From Deinococcus rubellus (GTDB lineage: Bacteria; Deinococcota; Deinococci; Deinococcales; Deinococcaceae), in the NCBI RefSeq assembly GCF_025244745.1, contig NZ_CP104213.1, positions 2,866,501 to 2,930,500 on the forward strand: a stretch of 64,000 nt of DNA. Reading direction: 5' to 3'. The notes under the pieces were generated by a model, which was given only the letters and a program-made list of their open reading frames with translations, was not told where the DNA came from and made no database searches. How positions within the stretch are numbered: position 1 is the first letter of the stretch; each line of letters begins with the position of its first letter. Both the position numbers and the translations under genes were made by a program. Below, piece after piece: positions 28,314 to 38,000 of this stretch.

Positions 28314-29312
28314 ATGTCCGAGCTGCCGCCCACCAAGCTTCCGCACGCCGCCGCCGAGCTGTTCGCCGACAGTCAGTCTCCCGCGCCACCGGTAAGCCAG
28401 TCTCCCATAACACCGCCGCCGATCACCGCCGCCGAGGGCGGCTGGGCGGCCATCATCGTGCTGGTGACGCAGAATGCCGTCTCGGCCATCGCCCTGGCGC
28501 GCGGCCTACCGCTGGGCACGGCGCTGCTGCTGTCGTTTCTCGGCGTGGTGCTGATCTTCAGCCTGACCATGCGCCGCACCGCGCTGGCCTTATTGCACGA
28601 CCCTCGCTGGCGCACCCGGCCCCGTGTCGGCGTCGTGCTGGGCAGTTTCGCGCTGGCCTTCGTGGCGTCGCGGGCGCTGCTGCTGTTCGTGCTGAGCCTT
28701 TGGCCTGCTGGCGCGCAGACAGTGCCGGAATTTCTGTCAAAGGGCACGGACGTGTGGGTGCTGCTGCTGGTGGCGGGCTTCCTTATTCCGGTGGCCGAGG
28801 AGGTGGCCTTCCGGGGCCTGCTGATGCGCGGCTTCGAGTGGGCGCGGGGGCCGCTGTTCGCCGCGCTGCTCTCCAGCTTGCTGTTCGGGCTGGCGCACGG
28901 GGCACCGGCCCAGGTCATCGCCATCCTGCCGCTGGCCTGGTTCCTGGCCCGCAGCGTGCAGTACAGCGGCTCCCTGTGGACCAGCATCAGCATTCATGTT
29001 CTCAACAACTCACTGGCGGTGGGCCTCAGCGCCTTTCTCCAGGGCAAGGACCTCAGCGCGCTGGGCGGTGATATCACGGGCGTCAAAATTCCGCTGAGCC
29101 TGGGCCTGGCCAGCCTGCTCATCGGCGTGGCCGCGCTGGTCATCGGCACGCTGTGGCTCACCCCGCGCACGTCACCCGTCCCCGAGGCCCGCTCACCGCA
29201 GTGGCCCGTCTGGACATTGAGCACCGTGCTGCTGGGCGTGCTGGTGCTGGCGGCGGTGGCCCTCTCCAGCGCGCCGCTGTTTCTCAAGGGCATGGACTTC
29301 AAGGGCCTGTGA
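28314..29312 (+). CDS. CPBP-family intramembrane metalloprotease
   Basis: The 332-residue membrane protein has about eight hydrophobic segments after a Pro/Ala-rich cytosolic N-terminus of 45 residues. The CPBP (Rce1-like) motifs are present: PVAEEVAFRGLLMRG (the EExxxR motif), LLFGLAHG, and SISIHVLNNS. The family includes prenyl-protein proteases and bacteriocin-immunity proteins; the bacterial substrates are mostly unknown. The next gene, a YIP1 membrane protein, follows after 49 bases on the same strand, so the two probably form an operon. Confidence 0.87.
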   Translation: MSELPPTKLPHAAAELFADSQSPAPPVSQSPITPPPITAAEGGWAAIIVLVTQNAVSAIALARGLPLGTALLLSFLGVVLIFSLTMRRTALALLHDPRWRTRPRVGVVLGSFALAFVASRALLLFVLSLWPAGAQTVPEFLSKGTDVWVLLLVAGFLIPVAEEVAFRGLLMRGFEWARGPLFAALLSSLLFGLAHGAPAQVIAILPLAWFLARSVQYSGSLWTSISIHVLNNSLAVGLSAFLQGKDLSALGGDITGVKIPLSLGLASLLIGVAALVIGTLWLTPRTSPVPEARSPQWPVWTLSTVLLGVLVLAAVALSSAPLFLKGMDFKGL

Positions 29313-29361
29313 TGACGATGCGCCCCGTTTTCTCCTCCCCAATTCCTGCAAAGGCCACTTC

Positions 29362-30099
29362 ATGACCAAACTGCCCCCCACACCCATTGCGCCGCCTGCG
29401 CCCCGACCTGCCGACCTGCTCACCCGGCCTGCCGTTTTCTTTGAAGCCCTTCACCGCCTGCCGCCCAGCGCGGGCCGTTACCTGTGGCTGGTGGCGCTGG
29501 CCAGCGCCACCAGCGGAATTTCGACCACCCTGCTGGCCCGGCATGTGCTGGGAGCGCAGTCGTCCATTCTGTCAGGCGCGGCGGGCGGCAGCGCCATCTC
29601 GCCGCTGTTCAACTACGGATCGGCGGCTTTTGCCAGCGTCTTCGTCACAGTGCTGCTGTGGCTGGCACTGTGGGGGCTGGGGGCACTGGGGGCGGGTCCG
29701 GCAGGCCGCGCCGCCGAGGTCTACGGAGCCGCCTTTTTGCCCACCCTGATCTGGGCGGCTGTGCTGCTGCCGGTGGCGCTTCTCTTCGCGCCGCAGGTGG
29801 CAGTGGCCGCGCCGGACCTCAGCGGCCTGAGCGGCGCGGCACTGCAAAAAGCCTTACAGACCTACATCCTCAAGGTGCAGGAAGTGTCGGGCGGCAACCC
29901 GGTCAATAAGGTGACCACCTGGCTCGGCTACGCCGTGTACCTGTGGCAGTTCGCGCTGGCCTTCGTCGGCTTCCGGGTGCTGACCGGCAATCAGAACAAA
30001 GCCTGGCGCGGCGTGCTGTACCCGCTGGCGCTGCTCCTGGTGCTGGCGGCAGCGGCCTGGCTGGCCTCGAAGTCGGTGGGCAGCTTGCTGGGCGGGTAA
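29362..30099 (+). CDS. YIP1-domain membrane protein
   Basis: The 245-residue protein begins with a Pro-rich stretch, followed by LTRPAVFFEALHRLPPSAGRY, the characteristic entry of bacterial YIP1 proteins, and five membrane helices. The polar loop between helices 3 and 4 (APDLSGLSGAALQKALQTYILK) is long. No activity is known; YIP1 proteins in eukaryotes act in membrane trafficking. It sits downstream of the CPBP protease, convergent with the YczE-like gene 17 bases away. Confidence 0.78.
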   Translation: MTKLPPTPIAPPAPRPADLLTRPAVFFEALHRLPPSAGRYLWLVALASATSGISTTLLARHVLGAQSSILSGAAGGSAISPLFNYGSAAFASVFVTVLLWLALWGLGALGAGPAGRAAEVYGAAFLPTLIWAAVLLPVALLFAPQVAVAAPDLSGLSGAALQKALQTYILKVQEVSGGNPVNKVTTWLGYAVYLWQFALAFVGFRVLTGNQNKAWRGVLYPLALLLVLAAAAWLASKSVGSLLGG

Positions 30100-30116
30100 A
30101 ACCGGGCACTCAGGCG

Positions 30117-30743
30117 TCAGCCGTCTGAGCGGGCCGTCTGTGCGGTGGGCTGCGCCTCCGGCACTGTCAGCAGCGGGAGCAGCACCTGCACCAGCGGCCC
30201 GATCATTAGCGCGTAGGCCAGCGTGCCCAGGCCCACCGAGCCGCCCAGCAGCCAGCCAACCGCCAGCACCGTCACCTCGATACTGGTTCTGACCCAGCCG
30301 ACCGGGCGACCCGTGCGCCGGACCAGCCCGGTCATCAGGCCGTCGCGTGGCCCCGGCCCCAGCCCTGCGCCGATGTAGGCTGCTGTCGCCAGCGCGTTGA
30401 GCAGCACGCCGCTGATGAGCAGCAGCGCCCTCAGCGGCAGGGCCGTGACGGGCGGCAGCAGCCCCAGCACGGCGTCGGCCACCGTACCCAGCACGAAGAT
30501 ATTGGCGACAGTGCCGACGCCGGGCCGCTGGCGCAGAAAGATCCACAGCAGCACCAGCGCGCCCACCACGTTGACCACCGTGCCCAGGCTCCAGCCCAGG
30601 CGCTGCGCGAGGCCCTGGTGAAACACGTCCCAAGGGTCCAGGCCGAGGTTGGCCCGCACCATCAGGGCCAGCGAAACGCCGTAGAGGGACAGGCCAAGCA
30701 GAAGCTGAATCAGGCGGCGGGGCATCATACTGCTCAGCATCAT
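30117..30743 (-). CDS. YczE/YitT-like integral membrane protein
   Basis: The 208-residue protein has five predicted helices with the YczE pattern: RRLIQLLLGLSLYGVSLALMVRANLGLDPWDVFHQGLA near the N-terminus and GAGLGPGPRDGLMTGL in the middle. The function of the family is unsettled; one Bacillus member affects lipopeptide production. The start is uncertain among several Met codons in the first eight residues. An inverted repeat lies just upstream (30759-30787). Confidence 0.78.
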   Translation of the reverse strand: MMLSSMMPRRLIQLLLGLSLYGVSLALMVRANLGLDPWDVFHQGLAQRLGWSLGTVVNVVGALVLLWIFLRQRPGVGTVANIFVLGTVADAVLGLLPPVTALPLRALLLISGVLLNALATAAYIGAGLGPGPRDGLMTGLVRRTGRPVGWVRTSIEVTVLAVGWLLGGSVGLGTLAYALMIGPLVQVLLPLLTVPEAQPTAQTARSDG

Positions 30744-30758
30744 TCCTCAGCATCATTC

Positions 30759-30787
30759 AAACTGGCCTGTTTTTCTAGAGCCAGTTT
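30759..30787. promoter_or_regulatory. Inverted repeat upstream of the YczE-like gene
   Basis: AAACTGGC (30759-30766) pairs perfectly with GCCAGTTT (30780-30787) across 13 bases. It may be an operator or leader hairpin. The rest of the 30744-31012 gap holds only the sbcD promoter. Confidence 0.3.
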
Positions 30788-30999
30788 CGGGACGGGCGGC
30801 TGGTGCAAGCGCCACCTGCGGCTGCCTTTTCTCCTGCCGGAAGCGGAAACCAGCAAGGCGGTCGTGCGGCTCTCCCGCGCGGTTCAGGCCCAAGGCAGCG
30901 GGACCGGGGAACCGGCGGGGCTGTGCGGCGTCCTCAACGGAGGACTTGAGGATGGGGAATCTGCGTCAGCGTGTCCGGCTGAAGTTTGCCCCCCCGTGC

Positions 31000-31005
31000 T
31001 AACTT
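31000..31005 (+). promoter_or_regulatory. -10 box of sbcD, leaderless type
   Basis: TAACTT ends 7 bases before the ATG at 31013. Confidence 0.45.
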
Positions 31006-31012
31006 TTACGTG

Positions 31013-32197
31013 ATGCGCGTACTTCACACCGCCGACTTCCACGCTGGACGCACCCTGCGCGGCTATGACCGCACCCCCGAAATCCGTGAGGCGCTCACCG
31101 AGATCGCCGGACTGGCCCGCAGCGAGAAGGTGGACGCCGTGCTGGTGGCGGGCGACCTCTTCGATACGGTCAACCCGCCCGCCGACGCTGAGGCGACCAT
31201 CTTCGCCTTTTTCCTCTCGCTGCGCGACGCCGGAATTCCCAGCATCGTCATCGCCGGGAACCACGACAGTGCCTCGCGGCTCGGTGGCCTCAGCGGTCTG
31301 CTCGGCTGGGTCGGCGTGCAGGTGGTGGCCCAGCCCACCGCCGACCCCCGGCAGATGCTGAGATTCGTCGAGACGAAAGGCGGCGAGAAACTGGTGGTGG
31401 GCGCACTCCCCTACCTTTCCGAGCGCCGACTGGTCAAGGCCGCCGACGTGCTGGGGGCCGACGTGGGACGCTGGCGGCAGAAGTACCGCGAGGGCATGAA
31501 TTTCTTTTTGCGGAAATTGGCCGAGGGCTTCGAACCCGGCGCGGTGAACATGCTGATGCTGCACGCCACCCTCGACGGCGCAGTCGCCAGCGGCTCGGAC
31601 CGGGGCATGCAGTTTGACCTGACCAACTCATATACGGTCTCGCCGCTGCAACTGCCCGCCGCCGCCCAGTACGCCGCGCTGGGCCACGTTCACAAGCCGC
31701 AGCAACTCGGCGCGTCGCCGCTGGCCTGCTACCCCGGCAGCATCATCCAGCTCGATTTCGGCGAGGGCGGCGAGAAAAAGCAGGTCAATCTGGTGGAGGT
31801 GGAGGCCGGGCGGCCCGCACGCGTCCACGCCATTCCGCTCGTCAGCGGCAAGGAACTCAGGACGGTGCGCGCCGATCTGGATACGCTCGACGCCCGCCTG
31901 AGCGCCCTCTCTGGCTTTGACGGACTGCTGAAGGTGGTCGTGCGCGCACCCAGCGGCACAGCGCTGCCAGGTCTCAAGGACCGGGTGCTGCGGCAGTTTC
32001 CCAATGCCCTGGGTGTGGAACTCGACCCCGTGAAGGACGAGGCCACTGTGCAGGCGGGCAGCCGCGAGGGCCTGAGCCTGGAGCAGCTTTACGAGCGGTT
32101 CCATCAGGAAAAACGCGGCGAACTGTCCCCAGCTTTGCGGGGGGTCTTCAAGGAAAGCGATCTGGCGGTGCGCGAGGCTGCCGGGGAGGGCGCGTGA
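31013..32197 (+). CDS. sbcD: SbcD, Mre11-like nuclease subunit
   Basis: The 394-residue metallophosphoesterase is the nuclease half of SbcCD, which trims DNA ends and opens hairpins. The metal ligands are visible in TADFHAGR (D8, H10), GDLFD, GNHDSASR, MLHATLDG and LGHVHKPQ. A capping domain (about 275-365) and a C-terminal helix follow. The ATG at 31013 starts directly at the conserved MRVLHTAD. sbcC follows after 133 bases. In Deinococcus, SbcCD takes part in double-strand-break processing. Confidence 0.94.
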   Translation: MRVLHTADFHAGRTLRGYDRTPEIREALTEIAGLARSEKVDAVLVAGDLFDTVNPPADAEATIFAFFLSLRDAGIPSIVIAGNHDSASRLGGLSGLLGWVGVQVVAQPTADPRQMLRFVETKGGEKLVVGALPYLSERRLVKAADVLGADVGRWRQKYREGMNFFLRKLAEGFEPGAVNMLMLHATLDGAVASGSDRGMQFDLTNSYTVSPLQLPAAAQYAALGHVHKPQQLGASPLACYPGSIIQLDFGEGGEKKQVNLVEVEAGRPARVHAIPLVSGKELRTVRADLDTLDARLSALSGFDGLLKVVVRAPSGTALPGLKDRVLRQFPNALGVELDPVKDEATVQAGSREGLSLEQLYERFHQEKRGELSPALRGVFKESDLAVREAAGEGA

Positions 32198-32330
32198 TAG
32201 GGATTTCACTCAATTCCTCAACATTCAGAAAAACACCGGATGTTGCTCCATACCGCGAAACCCGTATCTTTCTCCTACCCGCTGCGCTCGGATTTCACCG
32301 CTTCCATGAACCAGTTCAATGGGAGGTCTT

Positions 32331-35300
32331 ATGAAACCTCTGCATCTCAGCGTGCAGGGCTTCATGCCGTTTCGGGAGCACACCGAAGTCGATTTCACCG
32401 ACCTGCAACTCTTCGCCATTCAGGGAGCCACTGGCAGCGGCAAGAGCAGTCTGCTCGACGCCATCACCTACGCCCTCTACGGCGAAACCGATAGGCTGGG
32501 GCAGACCGGCCTGGACGCGCTGATCTCGACCGGCGAGAAAGCCTTCTCGGTGAGTCTCACCTTCGAGAGCGGCCAGCAGACCTACCGGGTGACGCGCACC
32601 AAGGGCCGCAAGCAGGCCGAGAACCAGGTCCGGATCGAGCAGCACGCCGCCGGGCCGGACGCGGGGAGTCGGTGGCTCAACCTCTCGGACAACACCACCC
32701 GCGCCACCCAGAGCCGCATCAGCAAACTGCTGGGGCTGGATTTCAAGAGTTTTACCCGCGCCGTGATGCTGCCGCAGGGCAAGTTCGACGCCCTGCTGCG
32801 CGGCTCCAAGGCTGAGCGCCAGAAGCTGCTGGGCGAACTGACCAACATCGGCCACGTGGCCGAGATGCACTCGCACGCCGCCGAGCGCGCCAAGACCTTC
32901 AAGTTCGAGCTGGCGGGCGTGCATCACCTGCTGGAAGGCGAGTACGCGGGTGTCTCGGAAAGCTGGCTCAGCGACTTGCGGGCCGAGCAGGGCCGCACCG
33001 AGACCGACGCCCAGACCCTCACCGACGACCGCGACTCCCTGCAAGCCGAGCTGACCCGCCTGCGCGCCCAGGAAAGCCTGCACCACGAGTTCGAGGACGC
33101 ACAGCGCAGGCTCACGGAGACAGACACTCAGGCGGCGGGCGTGCGGGCCGGGGCCGAGCGGGCCGAGCGGGCCCGGCTGGTGGCAGGTGCGCTGCCACTG
33201 CTGGAGGCGGCCAGCACGGCGCGCTCAGCCGCCTCGCGGGCCGGGCAGGACGCGGACCGGGCACACGCCATGCTGGAAAGCGCGCAAACCACGCTCGGCC
33301 AGGCTGCCGGGCGTGAGCAGGCCGCCCTGGATGCCCAGGAGAGCGGCAACGCGGCAGCCAACGCGCGCCTGGAGCGGGCCGAGAAGATGGCCGAGGCACT
33401 GCCTTTGCTCAGAAGCGCGGCGCAGGCCGACGAGCAGCGGGCGCGGGCCGGGCAGGCCGCCCGCAGCGCCCAGACCAGCTTCGACCAGGCCCAGGCCGCT
33501 CAACTGGCCGCCGCCCAGACCGAGCAGGCCGCCCAGATTCAGACCCAGCGCATCCCCGACCTGGAGGCCCACGCCGAACTGCTCAGGAGCGCCGAAACCG
33601 ATCTGGCCCGCCTCAAGAGGGCCGGGGGCAGCCTCCAGGCCAGCCACCCCGACCCGCTGCCCTGGGACGAGGACGCCCATTTCGCCGCCCGCGAGGCCGC
33701 CCAGAAGTTAGAGCAGCTCAGGGCCGAGGGCGTCAAGCTGGAGTCCGAGAAGGCCGGGCTGAGTGCCGGACGCGCCCGGCAGACCGAGCAGGAGCAAGTG
33801 CAGCGCCAGGAAAAAATCGAGATGGACCAGATCGAGCAAGACGGGCGGGTCCTCAAGGCCGACTTCGAGCGGGCTGAGGCGGCGCTGAGAGCGGCCAGGG
33901 AGCAAGCGGGTCTGAGCGCCTACCGCGCGCACCTGCACCTGGGCCAGCCGTGCCCGCTGTGCGAGCAGCCCGTGACGACCCTACCGGGCGGCCCAGTGGC
34001 CGACGTGGACGCGCTGACGGCGGCGGTGGACGCCCTGAATCAGCGGCTGGAGGAGCGGCGCGACCGCTTCAAGAACCTGCGCGCCTCCAGCACCGTGCGG
34101 GCCAAACAATTAGAAGAAAAGGCCAGCGAACTCAATGACTGGGAAGCCGCGCTGCGAGACCGCGAGGCCGATCTGCGCGCTGGGCAGGCCCGCTATACGG
34201 GCGAGGAACCGGAACGGGCACGGCGCTTGCTGGCGGGTCTGGCAGCGCGGGTGCAACTGGCGGGCCGCGATCCGGCGGGCGAGCGGCAACGGGTGCTGAC
34301 CGAGGTGACGAACCTCAAGAGGGGGTTGGACACGGCCCGGGCGGCGCTGGCCGACGCCCAGGCAGGCCGCGCCGCTGCCGCCGCCCGGCTGGACGCGGCC
34401 CAGCAGACCCTGACCGAACGCGGGGCTGAGGCTGAGCGGGCCAGGCAGGTGCTGCAAACGGCGCTGGAACACCTCGATTTGAGCGCCGGGCAGGTGCAGC
34501 AGTCAGGCGATCCGGCAGATGAGCGCCGCGCCGCCCAGCAGCAGCTCAAGTTGCTGGCCGACGCTGCCGAGGCAGCCCGCCAGGCAGTGGCCCAGGCCCA
34601 GGCTGACCGGGCTGCCGCCGCCGCCACCGCCCAGGCCGCCAGCGAGCGGGCCAGCGAGCGAGGAGCCGAGGCCGAGCAGGCCGAGCTGTCGCTGAGCATA
34701 CTGCTGGATTCCCTGGCGCTGAGCGCCGGGCAGGTGCGGGCCGCCGCCCTGCCGGAAGCCGAGATTCGTGCCCTGGAAGCGGCGCTGCGAAGCCACCTCG
34801 CCGGGCGCGAGCAACTGCTGGCCGAGCGGGCCGCCCTGGAAGCCAAACTCGGCGGCGCAGCGTTCGACCCGGCCCGGCTCAGTCAGGCCCGGCTCAGTCA
34901 GGCCCAGCGCGACCTCCACGCAGCGGAGTCGGCGCTGGCAGCGGCGCGCGGGCGCATCGGGGAGCTGGCCGAGTCGCTGCGTGCCGGGGCCGAGCGCCTG
35001 GGGCGCAAGAGCGAGTTGGAAGCCAGCGCCGGGCGGCTCTCCAGCACCCTGGATCTGTGGAGCACCCTGGCCAACTCGCTGCGGGCGGGCGAGTTTCAGC
35101 AGTACCTCCTCCACGACGTCGAGAGCCGCTTGCTGGCCGGGGCGGGCGAACTGCTCTACGAGATCAGCGACGGGCGCTACCGGCTGGCCCTGGGCGACGG
35201 CGGCGGCGACTACCTGGTGCAAGACCTCTGGAACGCGGGCGAAACGCGCGGCGTCAAGACCTTGTCGGGCGGCGAGACCTTCCTGGCGAGCCTGTCACTC

Positions 35301-35546
35301 GCCATTGCCCTCAGCGATTACCTGGCCGGAAACCGCATTCTGGGCGCGCTCTTTCTCGACGAGGGCTTCGGCACGCTCGATCCCCAGGCACTCGACTCGG
35401 TGGCGGGCGCGCTGGAAAACCTGCGGACCCAGGGCCGCATGGTGGGCGTCATCACCCACGTCGAGAGCCTGTCGGAACGGCTGCCCAGCCGCCTGCTGGT
35501 GAGCAAGAGCGTGGCAGGCAGCAGTGTGCAGCGGCTGGACGCTTAG
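32331..35546 (+). CDS. sbcC: SbcC, Rad50-like ATPase
   Basis: The 1071-residue SMC-like ATPase has Walker A GATGSGKSSLLDAI (about 33-46), two long Ala/Arg/Glu-rich coiled-coil arms, and a zinc hook C541-P-L-C544 at their apex. The C-terminal half adds the signature LSGGETFLASLSLAIALS and Walker B GALFLDEGFGTLD. It partners SbcD. The ATG at 32331 is preferred over one 12 bases upstream because GGGAGG lies 5 bases before it. A perfect 15-bp tandem duplication (34871-34885 and 34886-34900) repeats ARLSQ in the second arm. A 5-residue insert does not match a heptad, so it would produce a local stutter. Confidence 0.95.
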   Translation: MKPLHLSVQGFMPFREHTEVDFTDLQLFAIQGATGSGKSSLLDAITYALYGETDRLGQTGLDALISTGEKAFSVSLTFESGQQTYRVTRTKGRKQAENQVRIEQHAAGPDAGSRWLNLSDNTTRATQSRISKLLGLDFKSFTRAVMLPQGKFDALLRGSKAERQKLLGELTNIGHVAEMHSHAAERAKTFKFELAGVHHLLEGEYAGVSESWLSDLRAEQGRTETDAQTLTDDRDSLQAELTRLRAQESLHHEFEDAQRRLTETDTQAAGVRAGAERAERARLVAGALPLLEAASTARSAASRAGQDADRAHAMLESAQTTLGQAAGREQAALDAQESGNAAANARLERAEKMAEALPLLRSAAQADEQRARAGQAARSAQTSFDQAQAAQLAAAQTEQAAQIQTQRIPDLEAHAELLRSAETDLARLKRAGGSLQASHPDPLPWDEDAHFAAREAAQKLEQLRAEGVKLESEKAGLSAGRARQTEQEQVQRQEKIEMDQIEQDGRVLKADFERAEAALRAAREQAGLSAYRAHLHLGQPCPLCEQPVTTLPGGPVADVDALTAAVDALNQRLEERRDRFKNLRASSTVRAKQLEEKASELNDWEAALRDREADLRAGQARYTGEEPERARRLLAGLAARVQLAGRDPAGERQRVLTEVTNLKRGLDTARAALADAQAGRAAAAARLDAAQQTLTERGAEAERARQVLQTALEHLDLSAGQVQQSGDPADERRAAQQQLKLLADAAEAARQAVAQAQADRAAAAATAQAASERASERGAEAEQAELSLSILLDSLALSAGQVRAAALPEAEIRALEAALRSHLAGREQLLAERAALEAKLGGAAFDPARLSQARLSQAQRDLHAAESALAAARGRIGELAESLRAGAERLGRKSELEASAGRLSSTLDLWSTLANSLRAGEFQQYLLHDVESRLLAGAGELLYEISDGRYRLALGDGGGDYLVQDLWNAGETRGVKTLSGGETFLASLSLAIALSDYLAGNRILGALFLDEGFGTLDPQALDSVAGALENLRTQGRMVGVITHVESLSERLPSRLLVSKSVAGSSVQRLDA

Positions 35547-35564
35547 CGCGGCTGTTCAAATTAC

Positions 35565-36413
35565 TCAGGCGCTCAGCCATTCCAGCGCCGTTTCGGCACC
35601 ATGCAGCACCGACAGGTGGCCGTCGTCCGGGCGCAGGCGCAGTTCTGCCGAGGCGCACTGGCCTGCCAGCCACCGACTGTGCGAACTGGGTACGATCCGG
35701 TCCTGCCCGCCGTGCAGCAGCAGTACTGGGCAGGTGATCTGGGCCGGGTCGAAACCCCAGGCCGCCACGTAGGCCAGGTCGTCGTCGATCATCGGGCCGG
35801 GGCCGGCCGCCGCAGCCGGTCCCACGACGCTGTGCAGCCAGGCCCAGTCGCCGGACAGGGCGGCGTGATCCGCCGGGGTGAACATCTCCGGGTCGAAGAG
35901 GTCTGTGGCCAGGCGGGTGGCGAGCGCTTCCCGGCCCGCCTGGGCCGCCCGCAACTCCGCTGCCCCGCCAGGGTACATGCCCGCATACCAGTCCAGCCCC
36001 GGAGCGCCGAAGGGAGCCAGGCCCGCCACGCTGATGGTCCCCACGACCCGCTCGGGCAGCAGGGCGGCGCAGGCCAGCGCGTGCGGGCCGCCGCCGGAAT
36101 GGCCCATCACGGCGAACCGGGCAATGCCCAGCGCGTCGGCCAGGCCCGCCACGTCGGCGGCAGCTGAGGCTATGTCCCGGCCCGGCAGGGGTGACGAGCC
36201 GCCGTAACCGGGCCGGTCATGACCGACGAGGCGCAGGCCGAGGCGCTCGGCAGCGGCAAACAGGGGCGCGGGCGGTGCACCGATGTTGGGCGTGCCATGC
36301 TGCCAGAACACCGCCAGCAAGTCCGTCCGGCCCAGCCCGCCCGCACCGTGGAAGTGATCGTAGAAATGGAGCGTGCGCCCGCCTTTCAAACTCAGATCGC
36401 CCTGCGTCATCAT
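35565..36413 (-). CDS. Alpha/beta hydrolase
   Basis: The 282-residue protein has the nucleophile motif MGHSGGGPHAL, an acid in HGGQDRIVP and a terminal histidine in DDGHLSVLHG. The oxyanion region is WQHGTPNIG and the cap spans about 140-205. It resembles haloperoxidase/epoxide-hydrolase-like esterases; the substrate is unknown. The start may be either of two adjacent Met codons. It converges on sbcC 18 bases away and is divergent from the phosphoribosyltransferase. Confidence 0.85.
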   Translation of the reverse strand: MMTQGDLSLKGGRTLHFYDHFHGAGGLGRTDLLAVFWQHGTPNIGAPPAPLFAAAERLGLRLVGHDRPGYGGSSPLPGRDIASAAADVAGLADALGIARFAVMGHSGGGPHALACAALLPERVVGTISVAGLAPFGAPGLDWYAGMYPGGAAELRAAQAGREALATRLATDLFDPEMFTPADHAALSGDWAWLHSVVGPAAAAGPGPMIDDDLAYVAAWGFDPAQITCPVLLLHGGQDRIVPSSHSRWLAGQCASAELRLRPDDGHLSVLHGAETALEWLSA

Positions 36414-36531
36414 GCCCGCGCCTCCCGCCCCAGTTCTTTCAGGAACAATTTTTCGGGGCTGGGTTCTGTTTTAGCACGAACGCAGCCAGGCCGGTTGGTG
36501 GATCCGAGCGTCCAATTCCCCGATCTGGGGT

Positions 36532-36537
36532 TAAGCT
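36532..36537 (+). promoter_or_regulatory. -10 box, leaderless type
   Basis: TAAGCT ends 6 bases before the ATG at 36544; the gap CAGGGC is at best a weak ribosome site. Confidence 0.4.
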
Positions 36538-36543
36538 CAGGGC

Positions 36544-37101
36544 ATGAGCCAGCCCAATCAGCCCAGCCAGCCGTTTGAGATCACCGTCGGCAATGTCACC
36601 CGCTCGTTGCGCCTGGTGCCGGTGGGCCAGATGGGCTTCGTGCCACTGGTCGAGTTTCTGGGCGACAGCGAACTCACCCGCGCGGTGGCCCAGGCACTGC
36701 TGCCGCTGATCCCGGAAGGGACCGAGGCGCTGCTGACGGTGGTGACCAACGCCCTGCCGCTGGCCCACGAACTCAGCGACCTCTCGGGGCTGCCCTACGA
36801 GGTGGCGCGCAAGAAACGCCGCACCTACATGCAGGCTCCGCTGATTCAGGAAGTGCCGGGCCTGACCCTGGGCGTCTCGGAAACGCTGTGGCTCGACGGC
36901 CTGCATGCCAGGCGACTGGGCGGCAAGAAAGTGGTCATCGTGCAGGACGTGATCGCCACCGGCGCGATGGCGACAGCACTGGCCCGCCTGGTCGAGCGCT
37001 CCGGCGGCACGGTTCACGGCTATCTGGCAGCCTTCAAACAGGGCGAGAGCTCCCTGCCGGTCCGCGCCTTGCAGGAACTGCCGGGCCGGGTCGAGCCTTG
37101 A
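36544..37101 (+). CDS. Type I phosphoribosyltransferase (adenine/xanthine-type)
   Basis: The 185-residue protein has the PRPP loop [22 protein letters not shown] (about 126-147) and the upstream [28 protein letters not shown], as in adenine or xanthine phosphoribosyltransferases. It probably salvages a purine base to the nucleotide; the PRPP loop has Q-D-V where Apt has D-D-L, so the base preference is open. The nearby tatA is convergent. Confidence 0.8.
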   Translation: MSQPNQPSQPFEITVGNVTRSLRLVPVGQMGFVPLVEFLGDSELTRAVAQALLPLIPEGTEALLTVVTNALPLAHELSDLSGLPYEVARKKRRTYMQAPLIQEVPGLTLGVSETLWLDGLHARRLGGKKVVIVQDVIATGAMATALARLVERSGGTVHGYLAAFKQGESSLPVRALQELPGRVEP

Positions 37102-37110
37102 GCTGACGGC

Positions 37111-37410
37111 CTACTCTTTGATCGGCGCGTGCTCAGCAACGGGCACGGGCGTGGTCGCCACCAGTTGCACCGTCTCTGCTGCAACTCTTTCTACTGGCAC
37201 AGTTGCGGCGGCAGGTAAGCTCTGGGCACCGATCTGGGGGGTGTCCAGGCTGCCTGAGAGCTCAGCAGACAGTCCGCTGGTATGCTGGCGAAACTCGCGC
37301 AGGGTCTGGCCCAGGGTCTTGCCGAGTTCGGGCAGCTTGCGCGGACCGAAAATCAGCAGGGCGGCGAGCAGAATGAGCAGTAAATGGCCGGGTTCGAGAA
37401 TACCCATCAT
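37111..37410 (-). CDS. tatA: Twin-arginine translocase TatA-type subunit
   Basis: The 99-residue product has one N-terminal membrane helix ([14 protein letters not shown]), the [20 protein letters not shown] hinge and amphipathic helix, and a longer than usual Ala/Val/Pro-rich tail (residues 45-99). GGAGG lies 6 bases before the first of two ATGs at 37410. TatA multimers form the pore for folded exported proteins. No tatC is adjacent, so the system is split in this genome. Confidence 0.88.
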   Translation of the reverse strand: MMGILEPGHLLLILLAALLIFGPRKLPELGKTLGQTLREFRQHTSGLSAELSGSLDTPQIGAQSLPAAATVPVERVAAETVQLVATTPVPVAEHAPIKE

Positions 37411-37549
37411 GATGTGCCTCCGAGAAGCGCGGACAAGGCTCCTTACGGGTCCAGGCGGCGCTTCCCAAGTCTGGGCTGGCAATCCGGCATTCAGATGAAA
37501 GTGGGACAGGTCACCGTGTCGTGGTCTGGCAATCAGACGAGATAAAAGG

Positions 37550-38000
37550 CACATCTTTAAAATCAGCTTGCCCGTAACCATCAAAAAAGTGACATAAATA
37601 CGAAATTTTTTGCCCGACATTTGAAAGAATGTCGTTCTCTGAGATGGTAATATGACTTCAAAGTATTCTTTTGTCCTCCTGTATTCGACTATCCCGTATC
37701 ATCGCTTACAATCTAAATAAACCCTGATCGAATTCGACTGTCAGATAAATGTCCACTAAAGCTGCTCTGTGCCAACTCCCCTAGTTCAGGGCGGCATCGG
37801 CAGTTAGTCTGTTTGAACTTGGGTGATCTGGGCATGAATCTGAACCACTGTTCGTCAATATCTACATCTGGCATCTCAATATTCTCATTGGCCAGCTTCT
37901 TAAGATCTTCTTTCCATATTGATAAAGCTTAAATGAGTCTTTTTGAGATTAGAAGCAAAAAAGAACTGTCTTGTCTCTCTTTCATTCCAATGAGGGGCGA
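37550..38000. other. AT-rich intergenic island upstream of the glycosyltransferase
   Basis: The 607-base gap 37411-38017 is visibly richer in A and T than any other part of the window, from about 37550 on (for example AATCTAAATAAACC, TCAATATTCTCATTGG). No known gene, tRNA or IS was recognised. It holds one short minus-strand open frame (separate entry) and presumably the promoter of the sugar operon. Such islands often flank exopolysaccharide genes acquired by transfer. Confidence 0.5.
37713..37928 (-). pseudogene. Possible gene fragment in the AT-rich island
   Basis: A 71-codon minus-strand frame, closed by stops at both ends, encodes IWKEDLKKLANENIEMPDVD then EQWFRFMPRSPKFKQTNC and so on to a TAG at 37713. 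The first third has charged-helix composition typical of real protein and codon use unlike the neighbours. There is no good start codon before the internal ATG (MPDVDIDEQW). I recognise no family; it may be the tail of a transferred gene. Confidence 0.25.
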
